Assembly: GCA_933228895.1 (NCBI GenBank)
Contig: OW121850.1
Coordinates: 29,211,773 to 29,275,772 of the forward strand
Direction of reading: 5' to 3'
Length of the DNA stretch: 64,000 nt
DNA from: Platycnemis pennipes
Taxonomy: Eukaryota; Arthropoda; Insecta; Odonata; Platycnemididae
This document shows positions 21,500 to 33,739 of this stretch, piece after piece; within the stretch, counting starts at the first letter, position 1, and each line of letters begins with the position of its first letter. The notes under the pieces were generated by a model that worked only from the letters and a program-made list of their open reading frames with translations, was not told where the DNA came from and did not search any database. Made by a program: the position numbers and the translations under genes.

Positions 21500-22250
21500 T
21501 CAGAGGAAATACGCACATTATTCACTTCCGCAAAACATCTTCCCGCTTGGCGGGGGAAGGCATGCTCCCGAAAACCCGATCCGAATTACATTGATGAAGA
21601 TGGGCGGGGTAGTAATTAACAGAAAAATCTTCGGCGTGGCGGGTGAGAGATGAATGAATCCGGCAGTCATTAGGTCGGAGGGGCGAGGAAGTTCACGCGT
21701 TCGCCCGTCGCGGGGAAATGGAGGGGGGGAGGGGAGATTGGAAAAAAAGGCGATGTTCATATCGGCCGAGGAGAGAGGTTTAATAATAGCAATTCACCTT
21801 TGGCGTGGGGCGTGTTAGTATGAATTGCCCCCATCCCTCTAACCACTCCCCTCCCCCGATGCTTCTCCGCGAAAACGAATGATGAGGTGGGAGGAAATGG
21901 AGGAGATCTGTGAGTAGTGGGCGTGGTGGAAGAGAGGGTGGGGATTCTTCTTTTCTTTTCTTTTTTTTGGAGGATGTGGGCTGAGGGTCGCACACGTCGC
22001 CTGCGTGATGCGGAGGGTGGGATTGGGGGCGAGATGCGGGAGTCGTTATGGGAGCGATGGGTGGAGGAGGAGCGGTGATTTAGGGCGGTTGAAGCGGGGT
22101 TGATGGATGATGAGCCAAATCGTGAGAAGGGGTTTAAGGGAATCGAAGGGTGGAGCCGACTCGAGGAAGGACACGGGGGGGAAGAAAGGTGAAAAAGGAC
22201 GCAGAAAGGGAAGGCTTGATAATGCTGAGAGCATAGTAATATAGTCGATT
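21500..22250. other. GC-rich, purine-rich plus-strand block
   Basis: The block is rich in G and A on the plus strand and retains many CpG sites (GGGCGTGG, CACACGTCGCC). Because the minus strand is pyrimidine-rich, it stays open for 180 codons (21757-22299) with Ser/Pro/Arg/His-rich low-complexity protein. No domain is seen. It could be a CpG island near an unseen promoter or a compositional island. Confidence 0.4.
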
Positions 22251-22399
22251 GATTCAATGATTCAAGAGTCCTTGGTAATACAATAGCAACCGCATTCAAG
22301 GCACTTATACATTTCCCTCAAGTCCTAAAAGGATATTTTCGAAGTTTTTCCCTCTTTTATTCTTAAATTCACACCAAGATATTTATGTTCGTATCTAAT

Positions 22400-22568
22400 C
22401 AAAGTGAAAGGGAAGATAGGAAAAGGCAGGATCGTATGAGATATATGGTGCAATTTTTGAAGGATGTAAAAGAGAAAAATTACGTTGATTTGAAGAGGTT
22501 GGCCGATAGAAGAATCAAGTGGAGAGCTGCGTCAAACCAATTCTAGGACAAACCGATGATGATGATGA
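22400..22568 (+). mobile_element. RTE-like retrotransposon 3' end (copy B1)
   Basis: Translation gives MRYMVQFLKDVKEKNYVDLK, then RLADRRIKWRAASNQF and a stop. This is the conserved C-terminus of RTE/BovB-like endonuclease-reverse transcriptases seen elsewhere in the window, followed by the CCGATGATGATGATGA tail. The copy is 5'-truncated. Confidence 0.85.
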
Positions 22569-23523
22569 CCAAATTAAAGGTTCGCCATTATCGCGTTTGT
22601 CAGGGGACGATCCTGAATTGCAATTAGAAATAATGCCACCATAATACTCTAAGCAATTGATCCAAGTATCCAGCACTTTACAGCTCTTCATTTAAACAGT
22701 CACGGCGGGTGAAAATCGTGAAATAGTAAAAGGTAGGAGCTTAGCATACCGAAAAGAGCCATTTTCAAGGCAAATTCAAGCTCTCATACCAGTCCCATGT
22801 ATTTAGAAAAGAGAAATTTGGAATAGCATTATGCTAAAATGTGTTCGCTCTTGTATTAGGCATGCGAGGATAAGCTGGTTGTAAGATAGATCAGTGCTTA
22901 GGAAAGGTCAAATAATTTAAGAGCATTTACACTCTTGCAAGTTTTGCATTTTAGTATAACAACTCTGGCCCAGAAAGTAAGAGCACAGATTAGGTAACTG
23001 GTTAAAGAATCTGTTCAGGATTTCTGGCAAACCGCTGCACTCCTTCAGACTCTTTGGCATCGCTAATCTACACGATGTAACAGAGAACCAGGCTAGTATA
23101 AATTAACACTGGTAAGATCGATCATTCCAACAAATCAGATGTGAGAAAAATTACTCTCCAAGATTGCATTGGGCAATCATTTTCTAATAGCGTGGCCCTC
23201 TATTTTCGATATTTAAATCAATTTACACCCGTATTCAATGCATCCTATTTTTCCCAACTGCTCTTCAAGTGCTTGGAGAGTCATTGTCAGTAAGATACTG
23301 GCTAAAAACTCTTATAATAAGCATATATTAATTATTACGATTGATTTTCTTTACATTATACCACACATAGCAAGAGCATTACTTTTCCTAAAAGATTATT
23401 TTTTTCAAATTTGGGGTTTTTTTTCACATGGCCAGACCCATTGCATTTATAAGTTGAAATTTTTAAAAAGCCCACTATCTTTCTTTTCTAAATACATTCT
23501 TATGAAAGCCTGTTTCCAACCTC
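22569..23523. other. No recognised feature
   Basis: AT-rich. The 100-codon plus-strand frame at 23238-23540 is Phe/Ile/Lys-rich and unrecognised. Confidence 0.4.
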
Positions 23524-23600
23524 AATGGTCAAATTGGTAATGAACTGTCCTGATAGTTCTGGAAGTTCGAATACCTCCGTGAGCATTAATATTATATTGT
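23524..23600 (+). mobile_element. tRNA-derived SINE head
   Basis: An A-box-like TGGTCAAATTGG at 23526 and a B-box-like AGTTCGAATACC at 23564 are spaced as in tRNA genes, with a degraded anticodon arm between them. It does not fold into a full tRNA. The SINE body beyond 23600 is uncertain. Confidence 0.55.
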
Positions 23601-25648
23601 TAGATTAGGTTCCATGGTACGAGACAACCTAAGGAGATGGAGCAAGTGAAAACAAAATTCTGCCATCACTAAAAATTTGGTCTAAGTGGAGGAAAGAAAA
23701 AATGTTAACGATAACAAAAATTCATTTCTTTTTCTCATTGCCTAGAGTGTACGAGAACATTGCAGGCTATCTATTATACATAATCATTCCCTACAAGTCC
23801 TTTCTAGGGCTACATGCCTGTAGCTTCTAAAAGCAAACTCTCTCTAGAACGGGACGGGGAGCGAATGAGTACGGTTCAGATAGAAAGAATACGTAATGAA
23901 GTAGAGTTAACTTCATGGAATTTATTCACTGTGAAACAGAGCAAGGAAGACTTAACCACCCCATAAAGCAGGGATGTGTCATCAAACTTGACGCAGCTCC
24001 TAGTGGAGGACAGACAACATAGTACATTCAAACTAAAGGTCGTACATTTTATCCCCGAAGGACGAAAAGGATACCTGGGAACATTCTGGGAAATAGATCT
24101 CCACAACGAAGGCCCTCTCTCCCTCAATGACGTTGGTCTCCGTATCTTATCCTATTATATTTTGTATTTCCCCTAAAAAGCGATGCACATTTGCTCAGCT
24201 GCTTCATTCCACAGACCAGGCACTTTAAAAATCCGTTATGAAATATATTTTAAAATATATACCTTGTGTAACGGCCTATACCGGCCGCTATCCTCGAAAT
24301 ACACAACATGTGAAATACACAAGTATACCTTGTTTTATTTTAAATTAAAATAGTCTCTGAACTCTCTTCAGAGTGATTGTTTGGCCATTTGATGCAAATA
24401 ATGTGTCCGACATTAACTTTCTTCATATTGGGTACATTAACACTTGACGAATATTATCGTGATATTCCATCGTCAATGTCCTATGGAAAATAGTTATATA
24501 TCAAGTTAAATCAAAATGCATGAATCTCCTTTTTATGTGGATCATATCGAAGATTTTACTTATGTCGGAATGCAAATTTGCACATCAACAGATGCCAAAA
24601 CTCCTTTCATCATTTATTTCAAATGTAGCATGGCCGACAATTACACGTGAATACAAAATAATGCCCTCAATGAAACTTAACCGCATGAGTATACATTCTC
24701 TCCAAGTTTCACATCCAACCTTGGGACGATGATTGGAGGCGATAATACAAAATCGATTCTTCTAGCGTGACGCATATAAATGAAGTCGGAATCCCAAACT
24801 TGTTTGCGGATCGATCATGCTGCAGAAATTTGAGCGATGGATTTTGAGTAAATATATGCGAGAGATCACCGGGTGCTACCCTAACAGATTCGTGAATAAA
24901 ACTTTTTGTCAATAATAAAAATTATGGCCGATAAGTACTCTTTGATTGTGTAAGGAAATGCAAATTCTAGAATCACATAAGAGTGATTTCATGCAAGTGG
25001 TATCTCATGCTGGGGTGGTGCTTACTTCACGAACATTAAACCTTTGGTTCTGGCACAGAAAAAAATACTAAAAGTAATGGCATGTATATCATGTACAGAG
25101 CAATCTTTTCCTTTATTTAAAAAGTTTAACATTCTACCTCTGAGACATCTGTTTGTTTACAAGGTGTTAAGATTATTCTACAACCGTAGTGGTGAAAAGG
25201 GAAAAACTCAAATGTACAATCTGAGAGTAAATTATGGTTTTGTAATACCTAAACCAAATTTAGAACTGTTTCGCCGCTCTTACCTGTATCTAAGTCCCAA
25301 AATGTTTTGTGCCCTCCCTCAAAACATTGCGTTATTATAAAAATTACGCTAAATTCTGTAAAAACGTTAGGGACTGGTTGCTCAGTCAGAGAGGTAGAAT
25401 ATATAATAAAAAAGATTTTGTAATTTTATATGTATTATATGTACAAGGTTTACATACATTTTTCTATTGTATGTATGTACTAATGTTACAAAATATTGCT
25501 AAAAAAACTCATAAGTACATGCACATATGAATATTTAAATACAGCAATGACAGCATATCATGTATTCAGTGTACTTTAATGGCACGTAGAGTGTTTTTTT
25601 TAATCTGCTTATGCTATATTAGTTTAGCTGTGAAGGAATCGGTAACCC
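23601..25648. other. No supported gene
   Basis: AT-rich throughout. The frames at 23876-24127 minus and 25044-25340 plus are not recognised. A small inverted motif lies around CGGCCTATACCGGCCG at 24273-24288. Confidence 0.4.
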
Positions 25649-25690
25649 CGAAGCAGGAAGCTTTGTTTCCTAAGGGGTACCTATATTCCT
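25649..25690. repeat. Imperfect hairpin
   Basis: GGTAACCCCGAAGCAGGAA pairs with TTTCCTAAGGGGTACC across a short loop. Single occurrence, role unknown. Confidence 0.45.
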
Positions 25691-25779
25691 CCATTAAATG
25701 AACTACTATTAATGTATATTCAATGTATTTATCTATGAGGAGTAAAATTATTATATTATTATTATTTCTAATCTATTGA

Positions 25780-25823
25780 AAATAAATACATCTTCAGGAA
25801 ACCCAGAAGAGCTGGGTTTGAAA
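25780..25823 (+). repeat. Hairpin followed by GAAA, PLE-terminus-like
   Basis: AATAAATACATCTTCAGG is followed by a perfect 8-bp stem (AAACCCAG at 25799-25806 with CTGGGTTT at 25812-25819) and then GAAA. This resembles stem II plus GAAA of a degraded hammerhead. The CTGATGA box is not recognisable. Confidence 0.35.
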
Positions 25824-25849
25824 TTTCTTTCAGCTTCACCCTCTGGCTA

Positions 25850-26320
25850 ACGTTCCGCCCAATTCTTATGAGCAGATTACGCCTCGACATTCTCGCAAGC
25901 ACCGTAATCTGCAAGTGGCGCTCCAGCTCCCGACTTTGATGGCCTCATCCATGTGTCAATCATCCCGTACCCAACCAGGGGCATTTAATAAACACACACA
26001 CACACACATGCGTCAAAGTCCCGTCCCAAAGTTTTCGCTGGCCACTTCGATTAGCGCCCCTTTTGCCGGTCCAGAAGTTTCCCCCGCCTCCTGCTAGTGC
26101 CCGCTAGAGTTTTGATTGGATTACTCTCTTCCCCAGATGATCCTGGTCGAGGGAGACTCAGGGTATTGCGGGAGGGGGAGGAGGTAAGACGTGCGGCCGG
26201 TCGAAATTCGCGGGATTATGGGAAAATTAGGTTAGCGGTTATCGCCCTTCTTCCATGAGGCTGGCTGGCCCCGCGCCAATCACGGTGAGTCAAACGACGA
26301 CTAGGCCAAGGAAGTGAAAC
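25850..26320. other. GC-richer block with a CA microsatellite
   Basis: It holds a (CA)n tract at about 25992-26007, a GGGAGGGGGAGGAGG stretch near 26170 and several CpG sites. No coding evidence. Confidence 0.4.
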
Positions 26321-26889
26321 TGAGAGTCGTTAAGAACTAGTCAAGAAAAACCTCTTTACGACGGAAGATGTTCGGCACCGAATAAATCGGCGATAAAGAG
26401 TTGTGGCGTCAGAAGAAATGTGTCGAAGAAAAAGTAACGATTACTCGATTACCATGATACCTTGAAGGTATGTATCGTTCGAGAGGAAAATAAAAAAAAC
26501 TAACCACAAACAGCACTCTATCATCAAGTCAGTATCAATTAGACTGAGGAGTTATGGAAAGTTTATTCATAATCAAATATTCAAGCACTCTAAGATCAAT
26601 AATGATCGATTATGTTCAATGCATGCTATTATCCAAATTGAAGAACCCAAACCTAAGTGGAAAATTCTAAAGAGGGACAGGAAAAATGCCAAAGGAAAAT
26701 GGTGATCGGAAGGTATTTACACCGTGGCCTTCCATCCTGAGGAACCAGGTTAGATTAGTGGTAGATATTTCACCTGCATACCACCAGTCCCTACTTGAAC
26801 GCAGTTAAAGAGCGGTTTAGTACCTCGCCCATTATCCTAGACACCTATGTTAGCAGCAGGCTAGAATCATTGTTTCACTCCGTCCATAA
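26321..26889. other. No recognised feature
   Basis: AT-rich. Around 26725-26790 there is a weak tRNA-like stretch (TGGCCTTCCATCCTGAGG, CAGGTTAGATTAG) that I could not fold convincingly. Confidence 0.35.
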
Positions 26890-27426
26890 ATAATGCCGAC
26901 CTATAGTCAATTATCTATCTATCCTTGTAATTGTATGAGTGTTATGAGTTTAATAGAAGAACTAGGATGGGAATTACTATCAGAACGCAGGTTAAAATTT
27001 AGGTTAAACCTTTTAAGTAAATTCGAAACAGATTTGTTCACAGATGATGCTAGGTATATATTAAGCACCCCCGCCTATTATGCTAGGTTTGATCAGGTTA
27101 ACAAGATTAGAGAGATAGATTGTCGTACCGATACAATTAAAATGTCATTTTTCCCTCGTACCATAAGAGAGAACAAAAGGCCGCGTAGGAAATGGATAGG
27201 TAGGTGAACTATAGTCAGAGTAGTCTGTAGTGCATGATGCATGTAATAACATACAATAATCCCTTTCTTATTTCGTAGATATTAACCATCTAGCTGCATG
27301 TGACCCTATTATCTAGCATGTCTCCATTAAATATCCGAGTTGCATGTCAATAGTTCTTGTTTGGTGAGCTTCACCCCTACCACAAACCTCGTGGTGGCTA
27401 GCAGGGTTTTACGTAGATGTAGATGT
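26890..27426 (+). pseudogene. CR1/L2-type retrotransposon, divergent subfamily (copy 7)
   Basis: The open frame at 26893-27207 encodes SVMSLIEELGWELLSERRLK, then FRLNLLSKFETDLFTDDARY, LSTPAYYARFDQVNKIREID and FFPRTIRENKRPRRKWIG. It is collinear with the other copies but differs at many residues (ETDLFTDDARYILSTPAYYA against QDHIFSDDVKNILRTPTYYG), so it is a separate subfamily. The 3' stem (CACAAACCTCGTGGTGG) and an ACGTAGATGTAGATGT tail end at 27426. It shares its 3' block with 7905-7998 and 51241-51502. Confidence 0.85.
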
Positions 27427-28079
27427 ACTCTCAGTGGCGGAAAAAAAATTCGCCTCCCTTAAAAACAATGGCCAATTAATACTTTATCCTGTAAACAGTA
27501 GGTGCATTATCGAATAGATATGGATTCAACATATAGCAGACCAATTTCTTTTTGAAAAAATATGTTCGTCTCAAGATAATTTACATTCGCACTTGGTAGT
27601 ATTTTTTCTGGTCCATAAAGCCGTCATTCGTCACTTAATAGTCCTTTTTTTCTCTCATTTGAATTTACTCTTACCAATTACCCGGACTGAAAAAATCGTT
27701 AATTCTGTACCGATTCAGTGTAGAAGTGGATAAAGCAAGGCTGATAGACTGCTAGACTTGACTCTTGGGTTTTGCTGATTAGGTACTTCGAATTTGAATC
27801 ATAATCTTGCATCACTAATTGACGTAAAATATCCACATGCCAATTTCCTCCCAGTTGGACTCTGGAATGGACTGGATAGTTTGATTTTGCCCGATGGTAC
27901 AAGGCGTCACTTGTGTGAAATGAGTTGTATTCATGAAGATTATTCCTCATCATGAATATACAAACAAATCCCTAAACAATCGGTAATTAGCTAATTAATA
28001 TTCTGTTGATGTAGATGATAACTATTAAGCTGCACGTGCGTTGTGAATGAATACATAACATTCTGGCATAAAGTCTCAG
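27427..28079. other. No recognised feature
   Basis: AT-rich. The 84-codon minus-strand frame at 27699-27953 is unrecognised. Confidence 0.4.
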
Positions 28080-28180
28080 CATTGCAACTGTTAGTTGCAT
28101 GTGAGTTGTGCATGCACGGTGTTATTTCACCCCCTGCCACACACCCCCGTGGTGGTTCGCAAGGTATTTTAAAGATGTAT
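28080..28180 (+). mobile_element. CR1/L2-type 3' end (copy 8)
   Basis: GTGCATGCACGGTGTTATTT precedes the stem CCTGCCACACACCCCCGTGG with TTCGCAAGG and a decayed AAAGATGTATTAGCTGTAGATG tail. Only the untranslated end is present. Confidence 0.7.
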
Positions 28181-28254
28181 TAGCTGTAGATGCGACTTCC
28201 TCGAATGACGCGGTACATGGAAAATAAGATATATTGGCAATGACTGGACATGTG

Positions 28255-28325
28255 CCAAGACCTCCCGGGATTCAAACCCGTCACCTCCAGGCATAGGCAC
28301 TACCTACTGGGCTACAATTGTGAAA
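28255..28325 (-). mobile_element. tRNA-derived SINE head
   Basis: The minus strand reads TAGCCCAGTAGG (A box; plus-strand positions 28303-28314) and GGGTTTGAATCCC (B box; 28267-28279) with tRNA-like spacing. The anticodon arm is degraded. A polymerase III promoter origin is likely; the body extent is not defined. Confidence 0.65.
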
Positions 28326-29236
28326 CTAAATTGCTTAAAGGGGTACATAGAATTTCTCCCCACAATGCAATTGAACATGTCATCCTCCCTCAACGATACC
28401 ACAGTTATTACGCTACCCTTCATTTAGTGTCAGAAAATCGGAAAAAAATCTTTTTCCTCCACTTCATTTCACCCTTGGGCAGCGTCGATCGTACGGGCAG
28501 GCGCCGTCTCTCTGCCTTCTTCCGATGTTACCTTCCGTCCTGTTGCCTCTGCGCTATTTTCCCACCTCCGTCCGAAGCTCTACCTTTTAGCTGGGCCTTT
28601 CACGCCAACAACTCGGCCAGTCCCCGCATCCTGTTGGGCGGACAACGTTCCCCCCACTCCGCGTCGCCAAAACCCTACCGAACCACTACCATGCAAAATC
28701 GGAAGTTTGCGCACTCCGCTCCCCATCATTTCCGGCGTGATGGAAGAAATTTTCGCCTGATCAACAAAACTGAAGGGTAAATATCGCAAACCCAGACAAT
28801 GGCGACACCGTGTGAAAGCCAGCCAAGTGATCTCCAGGTTTTCTGGGCATAATGTGTTTGCATGCATGTAAGCAAAGTATTTTGAAAGTGCATTTAACAG
28901 GATGGTTTTCTTACGTCTTATTGTTTCCCGAGTTTGCTTGAATGGAGAAGAAACTGCTGAGGTTGGCTTGCACATTGCATCTAAAATTAATTATTCGTGT
29001 CCCGAGCAAGCGAATTTTTTGTCCCAAACTATTAGTCTAAGTCATGCATATACCGAAAGAGAAATCTCTCCACTTTGTTTTCTTCATGTCTTAATTATTA
29101 TGATTTCAATATTTCTGTAACTAAAGTAAAAAAAACGAAAATTCTTCATTCGGGATGTTGCGGCAAATTACAATACTCTTTCGCCATAGTAAGGACAACC
29201 TACCAAAGGCTGCGTACTTTTGCTTCCAGCAATATA
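28326..29236. other. Pyrimidine-rich patch, no supported gene
   Basis: 28440-28690 is pyrimidine- and CpG-rich on the plus strand and gives open frames of 176 codons plus (28250-28780) and 131 codons minus (28580-28975). The plus frame starts inside the SINE and has no domain, so both look compositional. Confidence 0.4.
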
Positions 29237-29729
29237 CAGTGAGACCTCGGCTAACGAGTAATCCATTCTACGAAGATATTTTCCGGTATTCGCTTAAGGA
29301 TTTGGATTCGGCTAATAAAGTGTTATTAGATACGCACTGTAACAAAACGCATTCAAGTTGGGAGGTAAATTTCCACACAAATCTTCTTTAGAATGATTTC
29401 ACTCGAGCCCCATTATTTTTTCCGCCTCGGAATCACTACGTAATATGCGAATACGCTAAGAAATAATGCAAATGTAGTGATATCTCAACTAACGAAGAAA
29501 ATTCCTTCCTGTAATATATTTGTTAGCAAGTCCAATTTTTGAAAATCCTCAAGAACCTAATACAGATATGTAACAATGTTACATATGTTACATATCTGTA
29601 CATTGCCATTGTCATACATTGTAACATGTTGCAAAAGGAGATATACCTCGCTTTTTCTCGGCTAGCGAATATTTCAGCTAACAAATGTGCTACAGGAACG
29701 AATTATTTTCGTTAGCCGAGATATCACTG
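29237..29729. mobile_element. pogo/Tigger-like MITE, 493 bp, TA target duplication
   Basis: The left end reads CAGTGAGACCTCGGCTAACG and the complement of the right end reads CAGTGATATCTCGGCTAACG. TA flanks both ends (29235-29236, 29730-29731). CAGTG..A.CTCGG.TAACGA is the form of terminal repeat seen in the pogo/Tigger branch of Tc1/mariner. An internal copy of the same terminus (AGTGATATCTCAACTAACGA near 29477) pairs with the right end, so the element looks like a MITE nested in or fused to another. A short palindrome built on ATATGTAACA/TGTTACATAT lies at 29563-29600. No transposase. Confidence 0.82.
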
Positions 29730-29742
29730 TATTCATTTTTGC

Positions 29743-30000
29743 CATTCAACCCGAAGGTTGTTTTTGTTGTTAGGTTAGGGTAGAGCTTACCCATTACTAA
29801 GCCATTGGCGTGTAAAATTCACACGCCAATTCTACATTTAGGCTAGGGGGGCCAGTTCCTTTCCCTGGGCCACCTGTAATTTTCTACCGAGTTCTGACAC
29901 GCAGAAAATCGAATCGCGAGGATTTTAGTTGAGGGTGTTCAGAAAGGCTTCTGCCCGGAATTTTTGAACCCGGCACCCTCCGATCGGTAACTCAGCGTCA
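29743..30000 (-). mobile_element. tRNA-derived SINE, family 1
   Basis: On the minus strand it begins with a tRNA-like head (GTTACCGATCGGAGG, then the B-box form GGGTTCAAAAATTCC), continues through TTTTCTGCGTGTCAGAACT, CCCAGGGAAAGGAACTG and ACACGCCAATGGCTTAGTA, and ends CAACCTTCGGGTTGAATG. It is collinear with 40071-40318. It lies 13 bases from the MITE and 13 bases from the 424-bp repeat. Confidence 0.85.
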
Positions 30001-30013
30001 ATTATCTCTCGAG

Positions 30014-30437
30014 TTATAAGCGGCGAAAAACTGATGTTTTTAACCATTTCGGAAAAGTGGGTGTTGTGCAACCTATGACGTATGTCGACTTCGTCCAATC
30101 ACAACTGAGCCCGCGAAGCTACTTCGCCTTATCGCAAAGGGGCGGACACAGCTGGCTCTCCCAATGAGAGCGATTGCGACAGGATCATTTCGAGTAGACT
30201 TTCCGCGAATCTCCCTCCACTCCCTTCCCTTCCCATAAGAGCAGTCAAGGACGGGAGGAAAATGACGTATATGTTATCACAGCAGCTTTTTCGGTGGGTG
30301 TCACCTTTTGCTTATTTTAATTTTTAAATTATGAGTGAATGGTTGTGGTTAGAAGATTAAGTTTTTCACAAAAATTCTTTTTTTGTTTCCGTCTAACAAT
30401 TTTGTGCACAAAATTACCATTTCGGTTCCGAGTAAAC
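30014..30437 (+). repeat. Dispersed 424-bp repeat, copy 2
   Basis: This is the plus-oriented counterpart of 6690-7112 with the same two ends. The differences are scattered substitutions and a few 1-2 base indels. No coding motif. Confidence 0.78.
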
Positions 30438-31674
30438 ACCTCCACTGCGGAAAAAAATAGTGGCAGAAAAAGTTAGGCATAGATATCTGAAAAACGAAAC
30501 ATAAGACGCAAAGTGGACAGAAAAAGATTTTTGGACCTTCTTATGCTACCAACTAAAAGCTAAATTTGTATTGTGCTCATCATTAGATCAATGGAAATGT
30601 TATGCTCTTTAATACGAATTCCTTAAAATCTTACGACGATGTCAAATATTGATCGCACGCCCTCAGTTTCCTTAGACCACTGGGAAATAGTCGCCAATAT
30701 TAACCTCAGTGAAGGCCATCTCTGGGCCATCCATGCCTCTTAATGACAAACTACGTTCGACAGCCCGGCGTATAATTTTATTTTCGAGGATATTTCAGAA
30801 AACAATCCGGGCATAACTCGATCAAACTTGCTGCGATAGGCTTGTAAATCTAATCTTACCACTGCTTTCGCCGTCACCCTCTTCCATCACTTTCTAAAGG
30901 GTATTAATATGGTCATTTAGATTTCAATTTCTACCCCACTCTTCATCAATCTGATTTCCACTGCGGAGATTGACAGAATGGTCAAAAGCCTCCCGTTCCC
31001 CCATGCTCTTTGCCCTTCGTCAATGACATCCATTTTGAAAAATAATTTGCTTCGCACAAATAAGAGTTTCCTATGATTGTTTTATTAGTCAAACCTGCTA
31101 AAATGTTTGCCATCTCTCCTTAGTATTTGTTCTTGACCTTTTTTATTGACTAGAAGCTCATTGAACCTGGCTATTTATAGCTGCCCTATCAAAGTCGTCA
31201 GAAGCATAGATACGAAAATAAAATGTGTGATTTAAGCAAAGAATCGCAAAAAATAAAGGATATCTTCACATACAAAGGATTAAGTTTATGGTATATAATA
31301 TTATTAACACCTCAAATGAGTCAGTGGCTACAGTTCCTAGATTTTTTCGTACTCGATTTTACGAGGAAAAATTTCTCGCGGAAACAAAATATGTGACGTA
31401 CCAAGGAATTAAGGACTTTCAGGATTAACTGCATCAATCTTACCGAAGTTAAACAGAGATCACACGATCAGAAGACACGTACATGACTCACAGCAGGAGG
31501 AAAGCTGAACTCACCTGCAAAGAAGAATAAGAGAGAAGATTAATACCCGAAAAACCACCGCAATAGCGTTTGAATTGGGGCATTATAAATCACATGCATT
31601 TTCGTCACGAAAGAATAATGAATGGAGACCGCAAACATAGCGCCAGGACACCAGTTGACAATTTAACGGTCCGT
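30438..31674. other. No recognised feature
   Basis: AT-rich sequence without a supported frame, RNA gene or repeat. Confidence 0.4.
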
Positions 31675-31755
31675 ATCTAACTTTGCATCATGCCCTGCAA
31701 GCCAACATATGGGTGCATGACAGATGGTGAACTGTCATCAGGTATACATTTAAAC
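31675..31755 (-). mobile_element. CR1/L2-type 3' end, old copy (copy 9)
   Basis: CATCATGCCCTGCAAGCCA, ACATATGGGTGCATGACAG and ATGGTGAACTGTCATCAGGT on the plus strand follow the minus-oriented 3' signature with several substitutions. The tail is decayed. Confidence 0.6.
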
Positions 31756-33739
31756 CAAGGGTATCCTATGGTTGTCATTACAATTTGAGTTTTTTATTGG
31801 TCCAAAATATCAGGAATTTAATGCAATTCTTCGGTGAAAGGAAACATTTACGTATCAAAATACATAGATTTTGTATTAAACTTTAAAATTTACGTGGTTC
31901 ATTTTATCCCAGTCTTTACCTACCCAGGCAAATGAAATACAAAACTTATAAAAGTTGGGGAAAAGAGTTTTTTATAATGTAGTGCTCTCAGAAAATTCAT
32001 ATGTGTTCAATTAGGGAGAAACGAGCTGTTTTCATTGGAAAATAAATTGCTGTTTCCAAGAACATCGAGCAGAAGCCAATTATCGTCAAAAAAGTGGCCA
32101 TGAAAATATTTTATTTTAGTTAAAAAAATCCCTTAATGAACCTGTTTTTGAGAAAATAACGGTTGAAATAAGATGCAACTAAGTACCTTGTTTTCATTGC
32201 AATGTCCCCTTTAAAAGGGCATGCAAAATTTGTGGCACATTACAGAAATCAGAATTAATTGCTCAGTGGTAGCATAAAACAATATCACAATGCGTGAGCG
32301 CTAAGTATAAGGTTTACGTTGAAATAAACGAAAACCATCAGTATAAATATATTAAAATGCGTTTTCTTTGACCTTTACAATTTGAGATTAGGTTTTGCAT
32401 GTCACTTGTGAATCTGTATGCCTTCCATTAAAAGAAAAATGGAAGTTGTCAGCGATTTGATTTTAAGAGGTGAAATTTGATTATTTAAAACTACTGCTAA
32501 TTCAATGTTCACCTATGATTTCAAGTTAGGTAAAATGCATACCATTCTAAATCAGAATATTACCACATGTCAAATTTCATCTCTTTCTTTGGGCATCATT
32601 ACAATCATGTCACCGATACCGAAGAGCATTTCGCCATTCCTTTATTTTCCAATTCCCAACGCTCCAGCCGTTTTTTGACATTTTCCCGGAGGATTCTTTT
32701 TCATTATAATGTTTTCTCTCTCGAGCACGTCATATGTTCTATGTATTTGCTTTCATGTCACTGACAAAGGGCTTATTTTTTTCCTGAGCCTCCTTTCACA
32801 TTAATATACGCATCTACTTGACTTTAAACACGATTTTGCATTTCATATTTATCTTTTGCGGTAAATTACGCATCAAAAAATCCATAGCATATGAGGATTT
32901 TTTTGATACTTCAAAGCCTTAATAATAGTAAAGAAACATTCTATTTCTTAGGCATTCATGGTTCATCACTTCGTTATTCAAAAAAATACGAATTCATTTT
33001 CCGATCAGTTATGTCCTCCAATATCGTTGCATATTGTTTATTCACTTCAAACCAAAAACGTTTTTTGTTTATTTATCACATATTGCCAATTGTGCTGAAA
33101 AATTAGTATAAGATAAACTTTAAAGAATATAACAACAAAATATTGGAGGCCGGTATTCAAGAGTTACAATAGTAAAAATAGCTGAGGGCTGAGCATAGGT
33201 ACTTTTGAAAGGCAGACACGAATAACTATGTATCACTTGGTAACTTATAGTAAAGCTTCGAAGAACATACATAAAAAAGCAATAACCTATAACTTCGTAG
33301 ATAATGGAAATAGAAACGTAGATAAGAAAAATATCATTCGCTTTCAATGCGAAAAAATATGCTACAAATATTTTTAAAGGCAAAACATTTCGGGCCAATA
33401 ATAGGCAAGAAGTAGTAGCGTTTGGTCATAAGTAAAACGCCGGGAGCAATATGACGGTGATACGCTTCTCTTCAGGGAAACCTTTTCAAAATACATGCAA
33501 AATAGAAATGAAATCTGATTACACGCCGTGGGACTTGGTGATAAGAATAATGAAACCCAGACTTGAACAAATTTAGATTTCCATCCAACAAAAACAAACT
33601 TAGTTACAGATAGCAGAATACTTCATGCCTGGAGCCAATTTTGGTGGCGTGGAGCTACCAGCCAACATAGCGATGATGCAGTTTCATTAACCGCATATTG
33701 AAATTACGGCACCGGCATCAGTCGTGACAGTGAAATTTT
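31756..33739. other. No recognised feature
   Basis: About 2 kb of AT-rich sequence. The frames at 32891-33106 plus and 33120-33398 minus are rich in Phe, Tyr and Ile, as expected from composition. Confidence 0.4.

Noticed and set aside
21757..22299. 180-codon minus-strand frame as a gene
   Set aside because: The product is low-complexity Ser/Pro/Arg/His driven by a pyrimidine-rich strand; there is no domain, and overlapping frames are open in the same block.
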